Positions 1 through 7,734 of a stretch of 27,529 nt of DNA are shown one piece after another. This DNA comes from a virus: the IMG/VR virus record IMGVR_UViG_3300034061_004779, positions 1 to 27,529 of that record, one strand, 5' to 3'. Numbering within the stretch: the stretch's first letter is position 1; the number at the start of each line of letters is the position of its first letter. The translations under genes were made by a program, and so were the position numbers. The notes beneath the pieces are model-generated. The model had not been told where the DNA came from and ran no database searches. It worked only from the letters and a program-made list of their open reading frames with translations.

Positions 1-1
1 T

Positions 2-79
2 AGGGGCAACCGCGAAGACAAAACTGGGAAAAACGCACCCGACTCCTTTGCGTCGGAGATGTCGTGGCCCGTACTCTAA
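2..79 (+). CDS. possible C-terminal end of an upstream gene (partial)
   Basis: This frame is open from the first bases of the window to a TAA at 77-79 and would encode 25 residues ending ASEMSWPVL. Third codon positions are mostly G or C, as in the neighbouring genes, and the stop falls just after the proposed small terminase GTG start, which is the tight overlap seen throughout the window. No family can be named from so short a piece, and a chance open frame is possible. The sequence left of position 1 would decide it. Confidence 0.3.
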   Translation, partial: RGNREDKTGKNAPDSFASEMSWPVL

Positions 80-564
80 GTAGCATGAAGGGCCGACCGC
101 CAACGCCGAAGCACATTTTGACCCTCCGCGGGTCGAAACACGCGAAGAATCGCGAGGAACTCGGCTCCACGCCCGACGCCCCGCTCGAGCCGCCGGCCTG
201 GCTGAAGCCGCGGGCCAAGGAAATCTTCGCCAACGTCGTCACCTGGCTGACGAACATGGGAACCCTCGCCGAATCCGACGAGGCCGTCGTCGCCAGGTAC
301 GCGACGACCTACGTCATCTGGGAGTTCGCAGCCGAAAAGCTGCAAGAAATGGACTCCGTCTACGTCGAGGTGACGAACACCGACGGCAGCCTGCGGTTTG
401 TCCGGCCCTGCGGCATGGCGACCCAGTTCAAGGAGTCTGGCGAGATGCTTCGGCACCTCGAGACGGTTCTCGGGCTGACGCCGGCCGACCGCACCCGCCT
501 TGGGTACGGGGCGGTGAAGGTCGTCGATGACCCAATGGATGCCCTGCTCTCCAAGCGTGGTTGA
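64..564 (+). CDS. terS: terminase small subunit, P27 family
   Basis: This is the DNA-recognition subunit of the packaging motor, expected to bind phage DNA and hand it to the large subunit encoded next. The N-terminus carries the lysine/arginine-rich pattern typical of P27-type small terminases (KGRPPTPKHILTLRGSKHAK), followed by a Pro-rich PPAWLKPRAKEIF segment and a helical core; 166 residues is normal for the family. The GTG at 64 is chosen because GGAG lies about 5 nt upstream. An in-frame ATG at 85 would begin the protein at MKGRPP, which matches the usual family start, so the true start may be 85. It overlaps the large terminase by 38 nt, so the two are probably translationally coupled. 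The family call rests on recognised sequence pattern plus position. Confidence 0.85.
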   Translation: MARTLSSMKGRPPTPKHILTLRGSKHAKNREELGSTPDAPLEPPAWLKPRAKEIFANVVTWLTNMGTLAESDEAVVARYATTYVIWEFAAEKLQEMDSVYVEVTNTDGSLRFVRPCGMATQFKESGEMLRHLETVLGLTPADRTRLGYGAVKVVDDPMDALLSKRG

Positions 565-2059
565 CATCCGCGATTTCATCGCGCTCCTCAAGCATTCCCG
601 CGGAGATTTCGCCGGGAAGCAGTTCGTCTTGGAGCCGTGGCAGGATAAGTACCTCGACACGCTCCTCAACACGAAGCGGGACGACGGCCTGCGGAAATAC
701 CGCACCTCACTGCTGGCCCTGCCGCGAAAGAACGGGAAGACGCAGCTCGCGGCGGCTCTCGGCCTCTACATGGTCTTCTGCGATGACATCGGTGCCGAGG
801 TGATCGTCGCGGCCGGCGACCGCTCCCAGGCCAGCCTCCTGCATACCGCCGCCAAGCATCTGCTCGAGTCCTGCCCCTCGCTGGCCCGTCGGGCCAAGGT
901 CTACCGCAATAGCATCGTCGTGCCGGAGCGGAATGCGTCGATGTTCTGCATCAGCTCAGAGGCCGGCACGAAACACGGCTATAACCCGTCGTGCGTCTTG
1001 ATCGACGAATACCACGTTTTCCCCGACCGCGAGCTGGTCGATGTCCTAGAAACGGGCATGGGAGCGCGATCCCAGCCGCTCACCGTCTACATCACGACGG
1101 CCGGCACGGATATGCAGGGGCCGTGCTACAAGGACTGGCAGCGGGCCGAGAAGATTCGCGACGGCGTGCTCAAGGACGACACGTTCCTGCCCTGCATCTA
1201 CGCCGCGCCACCCGACGCCGACCCGTTCATCGAAGAAACGTGGAAGATGGCGAATCCGAACTACGGCGTGACGCTGAAGCCAGACTATTTCCACCAGATG
1301 AGCCTGCGGGCGAAACAGTCGCCCAGCGAGGAAGTAGTTTTCAGAACGCTCCACTTAGACCAGTGGCTCCGTTCGGATTCCAAGTGGCTTCGGCACGGCG
1401 CATGGGAAGCCAATAACGCACCCCTGCGGCCCACCGAGGGCCGCATCGCCTACTGCGGCCTCGACTTGTCGAGCACTTCGGACACGACGGCGTTCGTGGC
1501 GGTGTGGCCCGACGAGGACGGCACCTTCGACATTCACTGCCAGGTCTTCATCCCAGAGGAGAATGCCGAGAAGGCATCGAAGACCGATCGGGTGCCGTAT
1601 CGGCAATGGGCGAAGGACGGTTTTGTTACACTAACAGAAGGCAACATTACGGATTACGACGCCGTTCGTGACTACGTTCTCTCGTTTTGCGAGAAGAATG
1701 CGGTTCGGGCTGTGGCAATTGATCGATGGAACGCGACGCACCTCACGACGCAGTTAACGTCTGAGGGGATCGACGTTAAACCTTTCGGCCAGGGTTTTGC
1801 GTCGATGAGTTCGCCGACGAAGTTTTTGAATACGCTGATTTTGGGCCAGAAATTGCGGCACGCCGCAAACCCGTGCCTCGCGTGGCAGATGTCGAACGTG
1901 CAGGTGAAGATCGACGATGCCGGCAACGAAAAGCCTACAAAGCAACACTCACACTCGACCTATCGCATCGACGCCGCAGTCGCCTTGATCATGGCGCTCG
2001 GTATCGCCAGCGGTGAACTCCACGGCCCCGAAACTGACCCTGAATTAGTGGTGTTTTAG
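527..2059 (+). CDS. terL: terminase large subunit (ATPase and nuclease)
   Basis: This is the packaging motor that translocates DNA into the prohead and cuts the concatemer. The N-terminal ATPase has a Walker A-like ALPRKNGKT at residues 64-72 and Walker B CVLIDE at 156-161, the pattern of HK97/Terminase_1-type enzymes. The C-terminal RNase H-like nuclease shows the expected acidic residues D313 (CGLDLSS), D399 (VAIDRW) and D482 (YRIDAAVALIMA). At 510 residues it is full length. The start at 527 has GAAGG about 7 nt upstream; in-frame ATG 539 and GTG 557 lack a clear ribosome site. It ends in TAGTG, a 1-nt overlap with the portal gene. The stretch coding the nuclease domain around 1610-1810 looks visibly less GC-rich than the ATPase part, which could mark an old recombination joint. 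Confidence 0.96.
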   Translation: MTQWMPCSPSVVDIRDFIALLKHSRGDFAGKQFVLEPWQDKYLDTLLNTKRDDGLRKYRTSLLALPRKNGKTQLAAALGLYMVFCDDIGAEVIVAAGDRSQASLLHTAAKHLLESCPSLARRAKVYRNSIVVPERNASMFCISSEAGTKHGYNPSCVLIDEYHVFPDRELVDVLETGMGARSQPLTVYITTAGTDMQGPCYKDWQRAEKIRDGVLKDDTFLPCIYAAPPDADPFIEETWKMANPNYGVTLKPDYFHQMSLRAKQSPSEEVVFRTLHLDQWLRSDSKWLRHGAWEANNAPLRPTEGRIAYCGLDLSSTSDTTAFVAVWPDEDGTFDIHCQVFIPEENAEKASKTDRVPYRQWAKDGFVTLTEGNITDYDAVRDYVLSFCEKNAVRAVAIDRWNATHLTTQLTSEGIDVKPFGQGFASMSSPTKFLNTLILGQKLRHAANPCLAWQMSNVQVKIDDAGNEKPTKQHSHSTYRIDAAVALIMALGIASGELHGPETDPELVVF

Positions 2060-3705
2060 TGGCAGAAACCGCCGATGTCGAAGACTTGATGGAGATGCGG
2101 TCGGGCTTGTCCCGCGTCTTCGAGGAAATCATCGGGAGCCAGAAGACCGTCGCCGGCGTACCTGTCTCGCCGGAGAGCAGTCTGTCGTGCAGCGCGGTGC
2201 TCGCCTGCGTCCGCGTGCTCTCTGAGAGCGTCGCGTCGATGCCGTTCAACCTATACCGCCGGCTCTCCGGCGGCGGCAAGGAGATCGCCGAGGACCACCC
2301 GCTTCAGGAAGTGCTCGCCTACCAGCCGAACGAGTGGATGACGAGCTTTGAGTGGCGCGAGTGGATGATGAGCCAGATGCTCCTCTGGGGCAATGCCTAC
2401 TGCCTCATCAAGCCGGGCCGCCGCGGGGCCGTGGATCAACTGGTGCCGCTCCACGCCAGCCGCATGAAGATCGTCCGGTTGGAGAACGGCAGGCTTCAGT
2501 ATCAATACACCGAGGAAGGCAAGCCCACGCCGCACCTCTACCGGCAGGATCAAGTCTTCCATCTGCGCTGGCTCTCGAGCGACGGCGTGACCGGCTACGT
2601 CCCGACCTCGCTCGCGCGGGACGCGATCGCCCTTGCCAGGGCCACGGAACTGCACTCGTCGGCGTTCTTTGGCAACGGCGCGACCAGTGGCACCTACATC
2701 GAAACCGATCAGCCCCACAAGCCAGAGGCTCTCCAGCGGTTTAAGCAGCAGTGGGACGAGGCGCACCGCGGCCCAGACAAGGCATTCAAAACCGTGGTCA
2801 TGCCCCACGGATTTCACAAGAAGAGCGACCCGGTCAACAACCAGCACGCCGAGCTGATAGCCACGCGAAGGTATGCCGTCGAGGAAATCTCCAGGGCATA
2901 TAGGGTGCCCCTTCACCTACTTGGCGATCTGACCAACGTCCGCTACTCGACGGTGGAACAAGGGGCCATCGACTTCGCCACGTTCTCGTTGATTCCGCAT
3001 TGTCGTCGCTGGCAATTTGCCTGCCGTAGGGACTTGATCACCGACGACCGCAACTATTTCGTCGAGTTCGACATCTCCTCGCTCATGGCCGGCGACTACG
3101 AAGCCCGCAGCCAGTTCATGCGGGAGATGTTCAACATGGGCGTGCTCTCGGTGGACGAGATTCGCGGGCAGATCGGCTACAACCCGCTCCCCGACGGCGT
3201 CGGCAACAAGCGTTTCGTGCAGGTGAATATGCAACTGCTCGACGCCTTCACCGTCAACAACCCGAACGGCGCAACCCAGCCACAGACGGCACCGCTGCCG
3301 CAGGACGCCTCCGGCGACGACAGCATGGATGACGACGCCGACGAGCAGGCCGCCGACGGCAACGAAGGCCCGACGCCGGGCGAAGCCGCCACTGCCGGCG
3401 AGCGGTCGGCCGCCGAAGTTCTCTTCCGCACGACGCTCCGACGCCTCGCGGCCATCGAAGCGGACGGCATCGTGGAGCGACGAGCCAAGCCAGCCAAGAT
3501 CACGGCCTGGTTTGAGGCCCACGAGCAGCGGATGAAGACCGAACTGCTCGACGCCGCCCAGGCGACGGGCCGAGACATCGACGCATTCGTACACGGGTGG
3601 ATGGAAGAGTCGCGGAATCTGCTGCTGGAGTGCCACCGCTCCGGCAAGCCGTATGAGGAGGTCACGAAGTCATGGACGGATCGTGCGAACTTGAACGACG
3701 CCTAA
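2059..3705 (+). CDS. portal protein, HK97 family
   Basis: The portal forms the dodecameric ring at one capsid vertex through which DNA enters and to which the neck attaches. Family signatures are visible: ESVASMPFNLYRR near residues 55-70, a WREWMMSQMLLWGNAYCLI segment, SSAFFGNGATSGTYIETD, and YRVPLHLLGDLTNVRYSTVEQ followed by IDFATFSLIPHCRRW. The core matches Phage_portal proteins of about 400 residues; here a further 130 or so residues form an acidic linker (near residues 420-440, rich in D and E) and a helical charged tail. The GTG start overlaps the large terminase stop by 1 nt, and the 3' end overlaps the protease gene by 34 nt, the usual portal-protease-capsid order. The role of the C-terminal extension is unknown. 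Confidence 0.95.
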   Translation: MAETADVEDLMEMRSGLSRVFEEIIGSQKTVAGVPVSPESSLSCSAVLACVRVLSESVASMPFNLYRRLSGGGKEIAEDHPLQEVLAYQPNEWMTSFEWREWMMSQMLLWGNAYCLIKPGRRGAVDQLVPLHASRMKIVRLENGRLQYQYTEEGKPTPHLYRQDQVFHLRWLSSDGVTGYVPTSLARDAIALARATELHSSAFFGNGATSGTYIETDQPHKPEALQRFKQQWDEAHRGPDKAFKTVVMPHGFHKKSDPVNNQHAELIATRRYAVEEISRAYRVPLHLLGDLTNVRYSTVEQGAIDFATFSLIPHCRRWQFACRRDLITDDRNYFVEFDISSLMAGDYEARSQFMREMFNMGVLSVDEIRGQIGYNPLPDGVGNKRFVQVNMQLLDAFTVNNPNGATQPQTAPLPQDASGDDSMDDDADEQAADGNEGPTPGEAATAGERSAAEVLFRTTLRRLAAIEADGIVERRAKPAKITAWFEAHEQRMKTELLDAAQATGRDIDAFVHGWMEESRNLLLECHRSGKPYEEVTKSWTDRANLNDA

Positions 3706-4775
3706 TCGGCGAGCAGCCTGGGCTAGAGATCAAGACCGACCAGAATGGCCGCACGGTCATTCGGGGGTACGCGGCCGTCTTTGAATCCGAGTCGCAGGAT
3801 TTGGGCGGTTTCCACGAGATCGTGGAACGCGGCGCGTTCGACGAGGTGATGAGGTCGAACCCCGACGTCTTCGGCAAATACAACCACACGCAGGTGATCG
3901 GCCGGACGTCCAGCGGCACGATGCGGCTGTTCGTCGATGAGCGCGGCCTGCGGTACGAGATCGACCCCCCGCGGTCGGCCGAAGCGGTCGTCGAATTGAT
4001 TTCCCGCGGGGATGTTCGTGGCTCAAGCTTCGCGTTCCGTTCCAACCCCAAGGACGAGTCCTGGCAGCGGGACGCGGGCGGCCGGATGATCCGCCGCATC
4101 AAGAAATTCTCGTACCTCGGCGATGCCGGCCCCGTCGATACGCCGGCCTACCTCGCCACCGAAACGTATGTGAGCAAACGAGCACTGGAGATGGCGAATG
4201 ACGAGCGAGCGGATAGCCCTGTGGTCGAAGATACTGCGGAGCCTGTTTCGGCCGGGGGAGCCGAAGGTGTCGCGGAAGTACCGCTGGAGGGCGAAAGTGA
4301 GGCCCGCGCCGCCGTCAGCCTCAAGCCTACGGCCGGAATGGCATCGGCAGCTCGGCGCGGACTGAAGCTGCACGAAGACGGCAAGAGCGGCGACGGCTTG
4401 AAGCCGGAGACGGTCGCCAGGGCGAATCGGCTCGCCAAGCGCGAGGAGATGAACGACGAGTGGGTCCGCGAGATGAACGCTTGGTTCGCACGGCATGAGT
4501 CGGCGAGCAAGTCGCCCGGCTGGAACACCCCCGGCGAAGAGAAGCCCGGCTATGTGGCGTGGCTCCTGTGGGGCGGCGACCCGGCGAAGAACTGGTCAGC
4601 TCGCAAGGTGAAGGAGATGGAAGGTCAGCGCAGCGAAGAAGCGTTCGATGAGGAGCGCGACGATTTCGTTGAGCCGACGATCTCTGTCACGGTCGGCGCG
4701 AGCGTCGAAGACTTCCAGTCGAAGATCGCCGCGCTGAAGGCTGAACTGCTGCGGACTCATTTGCACGCGAAGTAA
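3672..4775 (+). CDS. prohead protease (S78/U35) with extra C-terminal module
   Basis: Residues 18-175 are an HK97-type prohead protease, which removes the scaffold-like N-terminal part of the capsid protein during maturation. The IRGYAAVFE start, catalytic His region KYNHTQVIGRT (H72) and catalytic Ser region RGSSFAF (S118 or S119) are present. After a low-complexity acidic linker, residues about 218-318 form a second module (PTAGMASAARRGLKLHEDG ... WFARHE ... GYVAWLLWGGDPAKNWSARK). I recognise this module from other phage head and DNA-associated proteins, where its function is not established. The last 50 residues look helical and could act in scaffolding. The family is normally about 150-250 residues, so 367 reflects the fusion. 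The start lies inside the portal gene, suggesting coupled translation. Confidence 0.92.
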   Translation: MDGSCELERRLIGEQPGLEIKTDQNGRTVIRGYAAVFESESQDLGGFHEIVERGAFDEVMRSNPDVFGKYNHTQVIGRTSSGTMRLFVDERGLRYEIDPPRSAEAVVELISRGDVRGSSFAFRSNPKDESWQRDAGGRMIRRIKKFSYLGDAGPVDTPAYLATETYVSKRALEMANDERADSPVVEDTAEPVSAGGAEGVAEVPLEGESEARAAVSLKPTAGMASAARRGLKLHEDGKSGDGLKPETVARANRLAKREEMNDEWVREMNAWFARHESASKSPGWNTPGEEKPGYVAWLLWGGDPAKNWSARKVKEMEGQRSEEAFDEERDDFVEPTISVTVGASVEDFQSKIAALKAELLRTHLHAK

Positions 4776-4790
4776 GCAACAGCCTACATT
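4761..4790 (+). promoter_or_regulatory. candidate promoter for the major capsid gene
   Basis: TTGCAC at 4761-4766 is separated by 18 nt from TACATT at 4785-4790, a fair match to a sigma70-type promoter. Transcription would start near 4797 and give a leader of about 137 nt before the capsid ATG. The -10 part belongs to a longer element (4784-4802) repeated elsewhere in the window. This is inferred from sequence pattern only. Confidence 0.4.
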
Positions 4791-4802
4791 ACAAGATATA
4801 AG
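4784..4802 (+). promoter_or_regulatory. CTACA-ATAT element, copy 1 (before capsid gene)
   Basis: This 19-nt sequence matches the element at 10709-10727 at 17 of 19 positions; the shared consensus is CTACAWTACAAGATATRAG. It lies 9 nt after the protease stop codon and 150 nt before the capsid start. Weaker relatives occur at 21581, 24087 and 26821. It may be the core of a phage promoter or a regulator-binding site. Confidence 0.45.
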
Positions 4803-4824
4803 CCTCGCGAAGGATTTCGTGAGG
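4803..4824 (+). promoter_or_regulatory. 5' leader stem-loop of the capsid mRNA
   Basis: CCTCGCGAA at 4803-4811 pairs with TTCGTGAGG at 4816-4824 (9 bp with one G-U pair) around a GGAT loop. It would sit a few nucleotides from the predicted 5' end of the capsid transcript, where such hairpins can stabilise mRNA. It has no following T run, so it is not a typical terminator. Weaker stems follow at 4835-4856 (GCGAC/GTCGC) and 4866-4882 (GCGGG/CCCGC). Confidence 0.45.
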
Positions 4825-4933
4825 AGCAGTGCGAGCGACTTGAGGATTCTTGTCGCGGCGTGCTTGCGGGCAATACACCCGCCGGCCGCCGCACTTTCGC
4901 GTTTGGCCGGCTCAACCAGGAGCAAGGCCAATC

Positions 4934-6277
4934 ATGGCGAGCAACCTCAAGCGTCTTCAGGATCGTGCCGCGGCAATCGCCGCTCGGATGACCGAACTGG
5001 CCGAAGTGGCCGAGCGTTCGGAAGAGCAAACCGCGGAACTCCGCAAGCTGTCGGCCGAGGCCGACGCGGTGAAGTCGGACCTGGAGTTCGAGGGAGCCCT
5101 CGCCAAGAAGGAAGCCGAACTGCGTGCGGTGGTCGAGAAGGCCGCCCCCGCCGAGGCTCCCGCCCCCGTCGCCGAGCAACCCAAGAAGGTCGAGATTCGG
5201 GCGATCGCCCCCCATCACACGACCCTCCGTGCCTTCAACGAAGGCCCGGATGCGGTGGACGCTGCGTACCGCTGCGGCCGGTGGATCAAGGCGGCCGTGT
5301 TCAAGAACGACTCCGACATCCGGTGGTGCCGTGAGAACGGCGTCGAGCCCCGTGCTCTCAACGAAGGCACGAACTCGGCCGGTGGCGCACTCGTCCCAGA
5401 GGAATTCGCCAATCGCGTGATTCGCTTGGTGGAAACCTACGGTACGTTCCCGCCCGCCGCGGAGAACGTGTCGATGAGCCGCGACACGATGGTGATCCCG
5501 AAGCGGACTGGCGGCACGACCGCTTACTTCGTCGGTGAAGGCTCGGCCATCACCGAGAGCGAGCCCACCTACGGTCAGGTGAGCCTCGTGGCGAAGAAGC
5601 TCGCCGTCGGCTGCCGGATGAGCACCGAAGTGGTCGAGGATTCGGCCGGGGTGATTAACCTTGCAGATGCTGTGGCAACTGAATTTGCCACCAGTCTCAG
5701 CTACAAAATCGACTTGGTCGGCTGGCTTGGTGATGGCACCTCTGGCTCGGGTGGTGTCAACGGCATCGTCCCGAAGATCAACGACGGCAACTACACGGCC
5801 TCGGTCGTGACCGCCGCCAGCGGCAACACCGCCTTCGAGACGCTCGACATCGAGGACTTCCTCGCGGTCATCGGCAAGCTGCCAATTTACGCTCGCCAGG
5901 GGGCCGCCTGGTATGTGTCGCCCGCCGGCTACGCGGCGAGCATCGCTCGCCTGAAGTACGCCGCCGGTGGTAACACCGTCGAGAACGTCGGTGCCGGTGC
6001 CGGTGAGTCCTTCCTTGGCTACCCCGTGCGGATGGTGCATGTGCTCAACAGCACCCTCGGCGCGGACACCAACAAGGTCAAGGTGCTCTTCGGCAACATG
6101 GCCCTGTCCAGCATCTACGCCCGCCGTCGGGACTTCGCGGTGCGGCTGTACGACCAGGTGTACGCCACCACGGACCAGCTCCTGCTCCAGGGAACCATGC
6201 GATTCGATGTGAACCATCACACGCTCGGATCGACCACGGAGGTCGGCCCGGTGGTCGCCCTCAAGACCGCCTCGTAA
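4934..6277 (+). CDS. major capsid protein, HK97 fold
   Basis: This is the main shell protein. From the ATG at 4934 it has 447 residues. Residues 1-70 are charged and helical, fitting the delta/scaffold domain, followed by an Ala-Pro linker; the HK97 fold begins around residue 140 (ALNEGTNSAGGALVPEEFA), near where the protease would be expected to cut. Further family patterns are VIPKRTGGTTAYFVGEG, a conserved SMSTEVVEDS-like segment, and YPVRMVHVLN toward the end. An upstream in-frame TTG at 4850 would add 28 Arg/Pro-rich residues and is rejected because AACCAGGAGC precedes the ATG at the right distance. A 158-nt leader separates it from the protease gene, suggesting its own promoter for high expression. 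Confidence 0.95.
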   Translation: MASNLKRLQDRAAAIAARMTELAEVAERSEEQTAELRKLSAEADAVKSDLEFEGALAKKEAELRAVVEKAAPAEAPAPVAEQPKKVEIRAIAPHHTTLRAFNEGPDAVDAAYRCGRWIKAAVFKNDSDIRWCRENGVEPRALNEGTNSAGGALVPEEFANRVIRLVETYGTFPPAAENVSMSRDTMVIPKRTGGTTAYFVGEGSAITESEPTYGQVSLVAKKLAVGCRMSTEVVEDSAGVINLADAVATEFATSLSYKIDLVGWLGDGTSGSGGVNGIVPKINDGNYTASVVTAASGNTAFETLDIEDFLAVIGKLPIYARQGAAWYVSPAGYAASIARLKYAAGGNTVENVGAGAGESFLGYPVRMVHVLNSTLGADTNKVKVLFGNMALSSIYARRRDFAVRLYDQVYATTDQLLLQGTMRFDVNHHTLGSTTEVGPVVALKTAS

Positions 6278-6295
6278 TAAAGGAGCATCCCTGAG

Positions 6296-6733
6296 ATGAA
6301 GCATCACGAAAACGACAAGGTTGTGGCGGCGGTTCCGGCCGGCGTCACCGGCTCCAGCGAGACGGCGACCCTGACGATCGACACGCTCGGCTACGACCAC
6401 GCGAGCGTGACGGTTCTGCGGGCGGCGAACGCCAACACGGTGTTCGCGAGCGTCCTGCGGGTGCAGGAGTCGGACGACAATTCGTCCTACTCCAACGTGA
6501 CGGCCCTCGTGGGTGGCGGCACCGGCGGGTTTACGATCCCGACGGCCCCCGTCACCTCGCAGCCGTCGGTTGTGAAGATGGACATCGACACGCGGTCGAA
6601 GAAGCGCTACCTCCGGGTCAGCGTCACCCCGACGACCGCCGTCAACGTCGCCATCTCGGCTCGTCTCGCGAAGGCCGGCGTTACGCCGACGACCGCTGGC
6701 GAGGCCGGTGCGGTGGCTTGGGTTACTGGTTGA
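6296..6733 (+). CDS. putative capsid decoration protein
   Basis: This 145-residue protein directly follows the capsid gene, with AAAGGAG 11 nt before its ATG. It lacks a signal peptide and membrane segment and is rich in Thr, Val and Ala with alternating hydrophobic residues, as in a beta-sandwich. Recognisable segments are ATLTIDTLGYDHASVTV, LRVQESDDNSSYSNVTALVGG and a C-terminal RYLRVSVTPTTAVNVAISARL. Small proteins with this pattern are frequent just after capsid genes in environmental phages, as far as I recall, and position suggests a decoration or cement protein bound to the head. Direct evidence of function is lacking; a minor tail or spike protein is the alternative. Confidence 0.6.
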   Translation: MKHHENDKVVAAVPAGVTGSSETATLTIDTLGYDHASVTVLRAANANTVFASVLRVQESDDNSSYSNVTALVGGGTGGFTIPTAPVTSQPSVVKMDIDTRSKKRYLRVSVTPTTAVNVAISARLAKAGVTPTTAGEAGAVAWVTG

Positions 6734-6811
6734 TCCCGAAACAAGCGGGACGGCCAGTGACGGCCGACTAAGGCGCAAGGATGCGCGCCCGCTCCTCAAA
6801 GGAGCGAAGTC
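6734..6811 (+). promoter_or_regulatory. intergenic run of four small stem-loops
   Basis: This 78-nt gap holds four consecutive inverted repeats: TCCCG/CGGGA (6734-6750), CGGCC/GGCCG (6751-6766), GGCGC/GCGCC (6772-6789, loop AAGGATGC) and GCTCC/GGAGC (6791-6805, loop TCAAA). The last overlaps the AAAGGAG ribosome site of the glycosyltransferase gene, which would be partly paired. There is no T run. The gap may act as an mRNA processing or attenuation region between abundant head proteins and the glycosyltransferase. Confidence 0.4.
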
Positions 6812-7540
6812 GTGCTAATTCGTGTCGGTAGTTGTGAGGCCGAGGTGCGGGTGTGTGCCGTAATGAGCACGCCCCGCCTCGGCTTCACGGACAACTTCTT
6901 CTGCGTCCACGCGGCCCTGACGCCCCACCAGATTCCCGTTATCAAGCATACGGGCGTCTTCTTCGGCCAGTGCCTCACGCGGTCAATCGAGAGCGTCATC
7001 GACAAATATGACGTCATTCTTGCGATTGATTACGATACCGTATTCTGCGGCAAGACCGTGGAAGCTCTCGTCGCCCTGCTCATGCACTCCGGCATGGACG
7101 CGATCGCCCCGCTCCAGACGAAGCGGGAAAGCCAGTGCGTCATGTTCGCCCTGCCGGGCGTGAAGTCGGAAGACCAGACGACCGTGGAGGGCGACTGGTT
7201 CAAGAAGCCTGTGCAGCCCGTCGAGACGGCGCATTTCGGCTGTACGCTGATTCGCACCGAAGCCATCAAGAAGATGGAGAAGCCCTGGTTCGTCGCCAAG
7301 CCGAACGAGAACGGCGACTGGAATGGCTCGCACGTTGACGAGGACATCTCATTCTGGAAGGGCTTCGCGAGGGCCGGGAACAAACTTGGCCTCGCGACGA
7401 ACATCAGCGTCGGCCACGCCGAACTGATGATCACATGGCCCAGCCGCACGGAAGACGGCGGCAAGGTGCAACAGCACACGACGGAGTTCTGGAACGGCGG
7501 CCAGATGCCGCCAGAGTCAGCCTGGGGCATCATAAAATGA
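6812..7540 (+). CDS. GT-A-type glycosyltransferase in the head operon
   Basis: This 242-residue protein resembles GT-A fold glycosyltransferases. ILAIDYDTVF at about residues 69-78 has the DxD motif (D73-x-D75) that binds a metal and the nucleotide-sugar. HFGCTLIRTEAIKKM (141-155) fits the acceptor-side segment, and HVDEDISFWKGFARAG (174-189) with VGHAELMI (200-207) fits the catalytic acidic and metal-ligand His region. There is no signal peptide or transmembrane segment, so it should act in the cytoplasm. The start is GTG at 6812 behind AAAGGAG. It overlaps the next gene by 4 nt (ATGA), so it is part of the head-to-neck operon. The acceptor is unknown; a virion protein, such as the capsid or decoration protein, is the simplest guess from location. 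Confidence 0.75.
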   Translation: MLIRVGSCEAEVRVCAVMSTPRLGFTDNFFCVHAALTPHQIPVIKHTGVFFGQCLTRSIESVIDKYDVILAIDYDTVFCGKTVEALVALLMHSGMDAIAPLQTKRESQCVMFALPGVKSEDQTTVEGDWFKKPVQPVETAHFGCTLIRTEAIKKMEKPWFVAKPNENGDWNGSHVDEDISFWKGFARAGNKLGLATNISVGHAELMITWPSRTEDGGKVQQHTTEFWNGGQMPPESAWGIIK

Positions 7541-7734
7541 AGATTCGCGTGCTCAAGAGTTTCAACGGGTATCGGGTCGGGCAGGTGTTCGACTGGGGCG
7601 ACGGGATGGCCCGCATCTTCATCGCCCGCGGGATGGTCGAGCCGGTCGGCGAGAAGCCCGCCGAGACGGCGATGCTCGAGGAGCGGACTGAAAAGGCCAC
7701 CGTGCAGTCACAAGCAAGGAAGCGAGTCAAATGA
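7537..7734 (+). CDS. small conserved protein of the connector region
   Basis: This 65-residue protein starts at the ATG at 7537, within the stop of the glycosyltransferase (ATGA), and ends in the same kind of overlap with the adaptor gene. It reads KIRVLKSFNGYRVGQVFDWGD ... ARIFIARGMVEPV, then a charged tail. Tiny proteins with this RVLKSF-G-xxGQVxD ... Ixx-GMVEPV pattern occur next to head-tail connector genes in many phages, but I know of no assigned function. Frame, spacing and codon use support a real gene. Starts further upstream would read antisense-like Arg-rich sequence inside the previous gene and are rejected. Confidence 0.7.
   Translation: MKIRVLKSFNGYRVGQVFDWGDGMARIFIARGMVEPVGEKPAETAMLEERTEKATVQSQARKRVK

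Noticed and set aside
2251-2916. 221-codon minus-strand frame opposite the portal
   Set aside because: It is a mirror of portal codons with no recognisable domain and no promoter or ribosome site.
4850-4933. TTG start giving the capsid protein 28 more residues
   Set aside because: The added part is Arg/Pro-rich, lacks a ribosome site, and covers leader stem-loops, while the ATG at 4934 has a good site.
4784-6799. 671-codon open frame on the minus strand
   Set aside because: It lies wholly antisense to the capsid and following gene, is rich in Arg, Gly, His and Asp as expected from the complement of GC-rich codons, and resembles no protein. Similar antisense frames occur across the window.
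6734-6811. rho-independent terminator
   Set aside because: Several hairpins are present but none is followed by a run of T on the plus strand.
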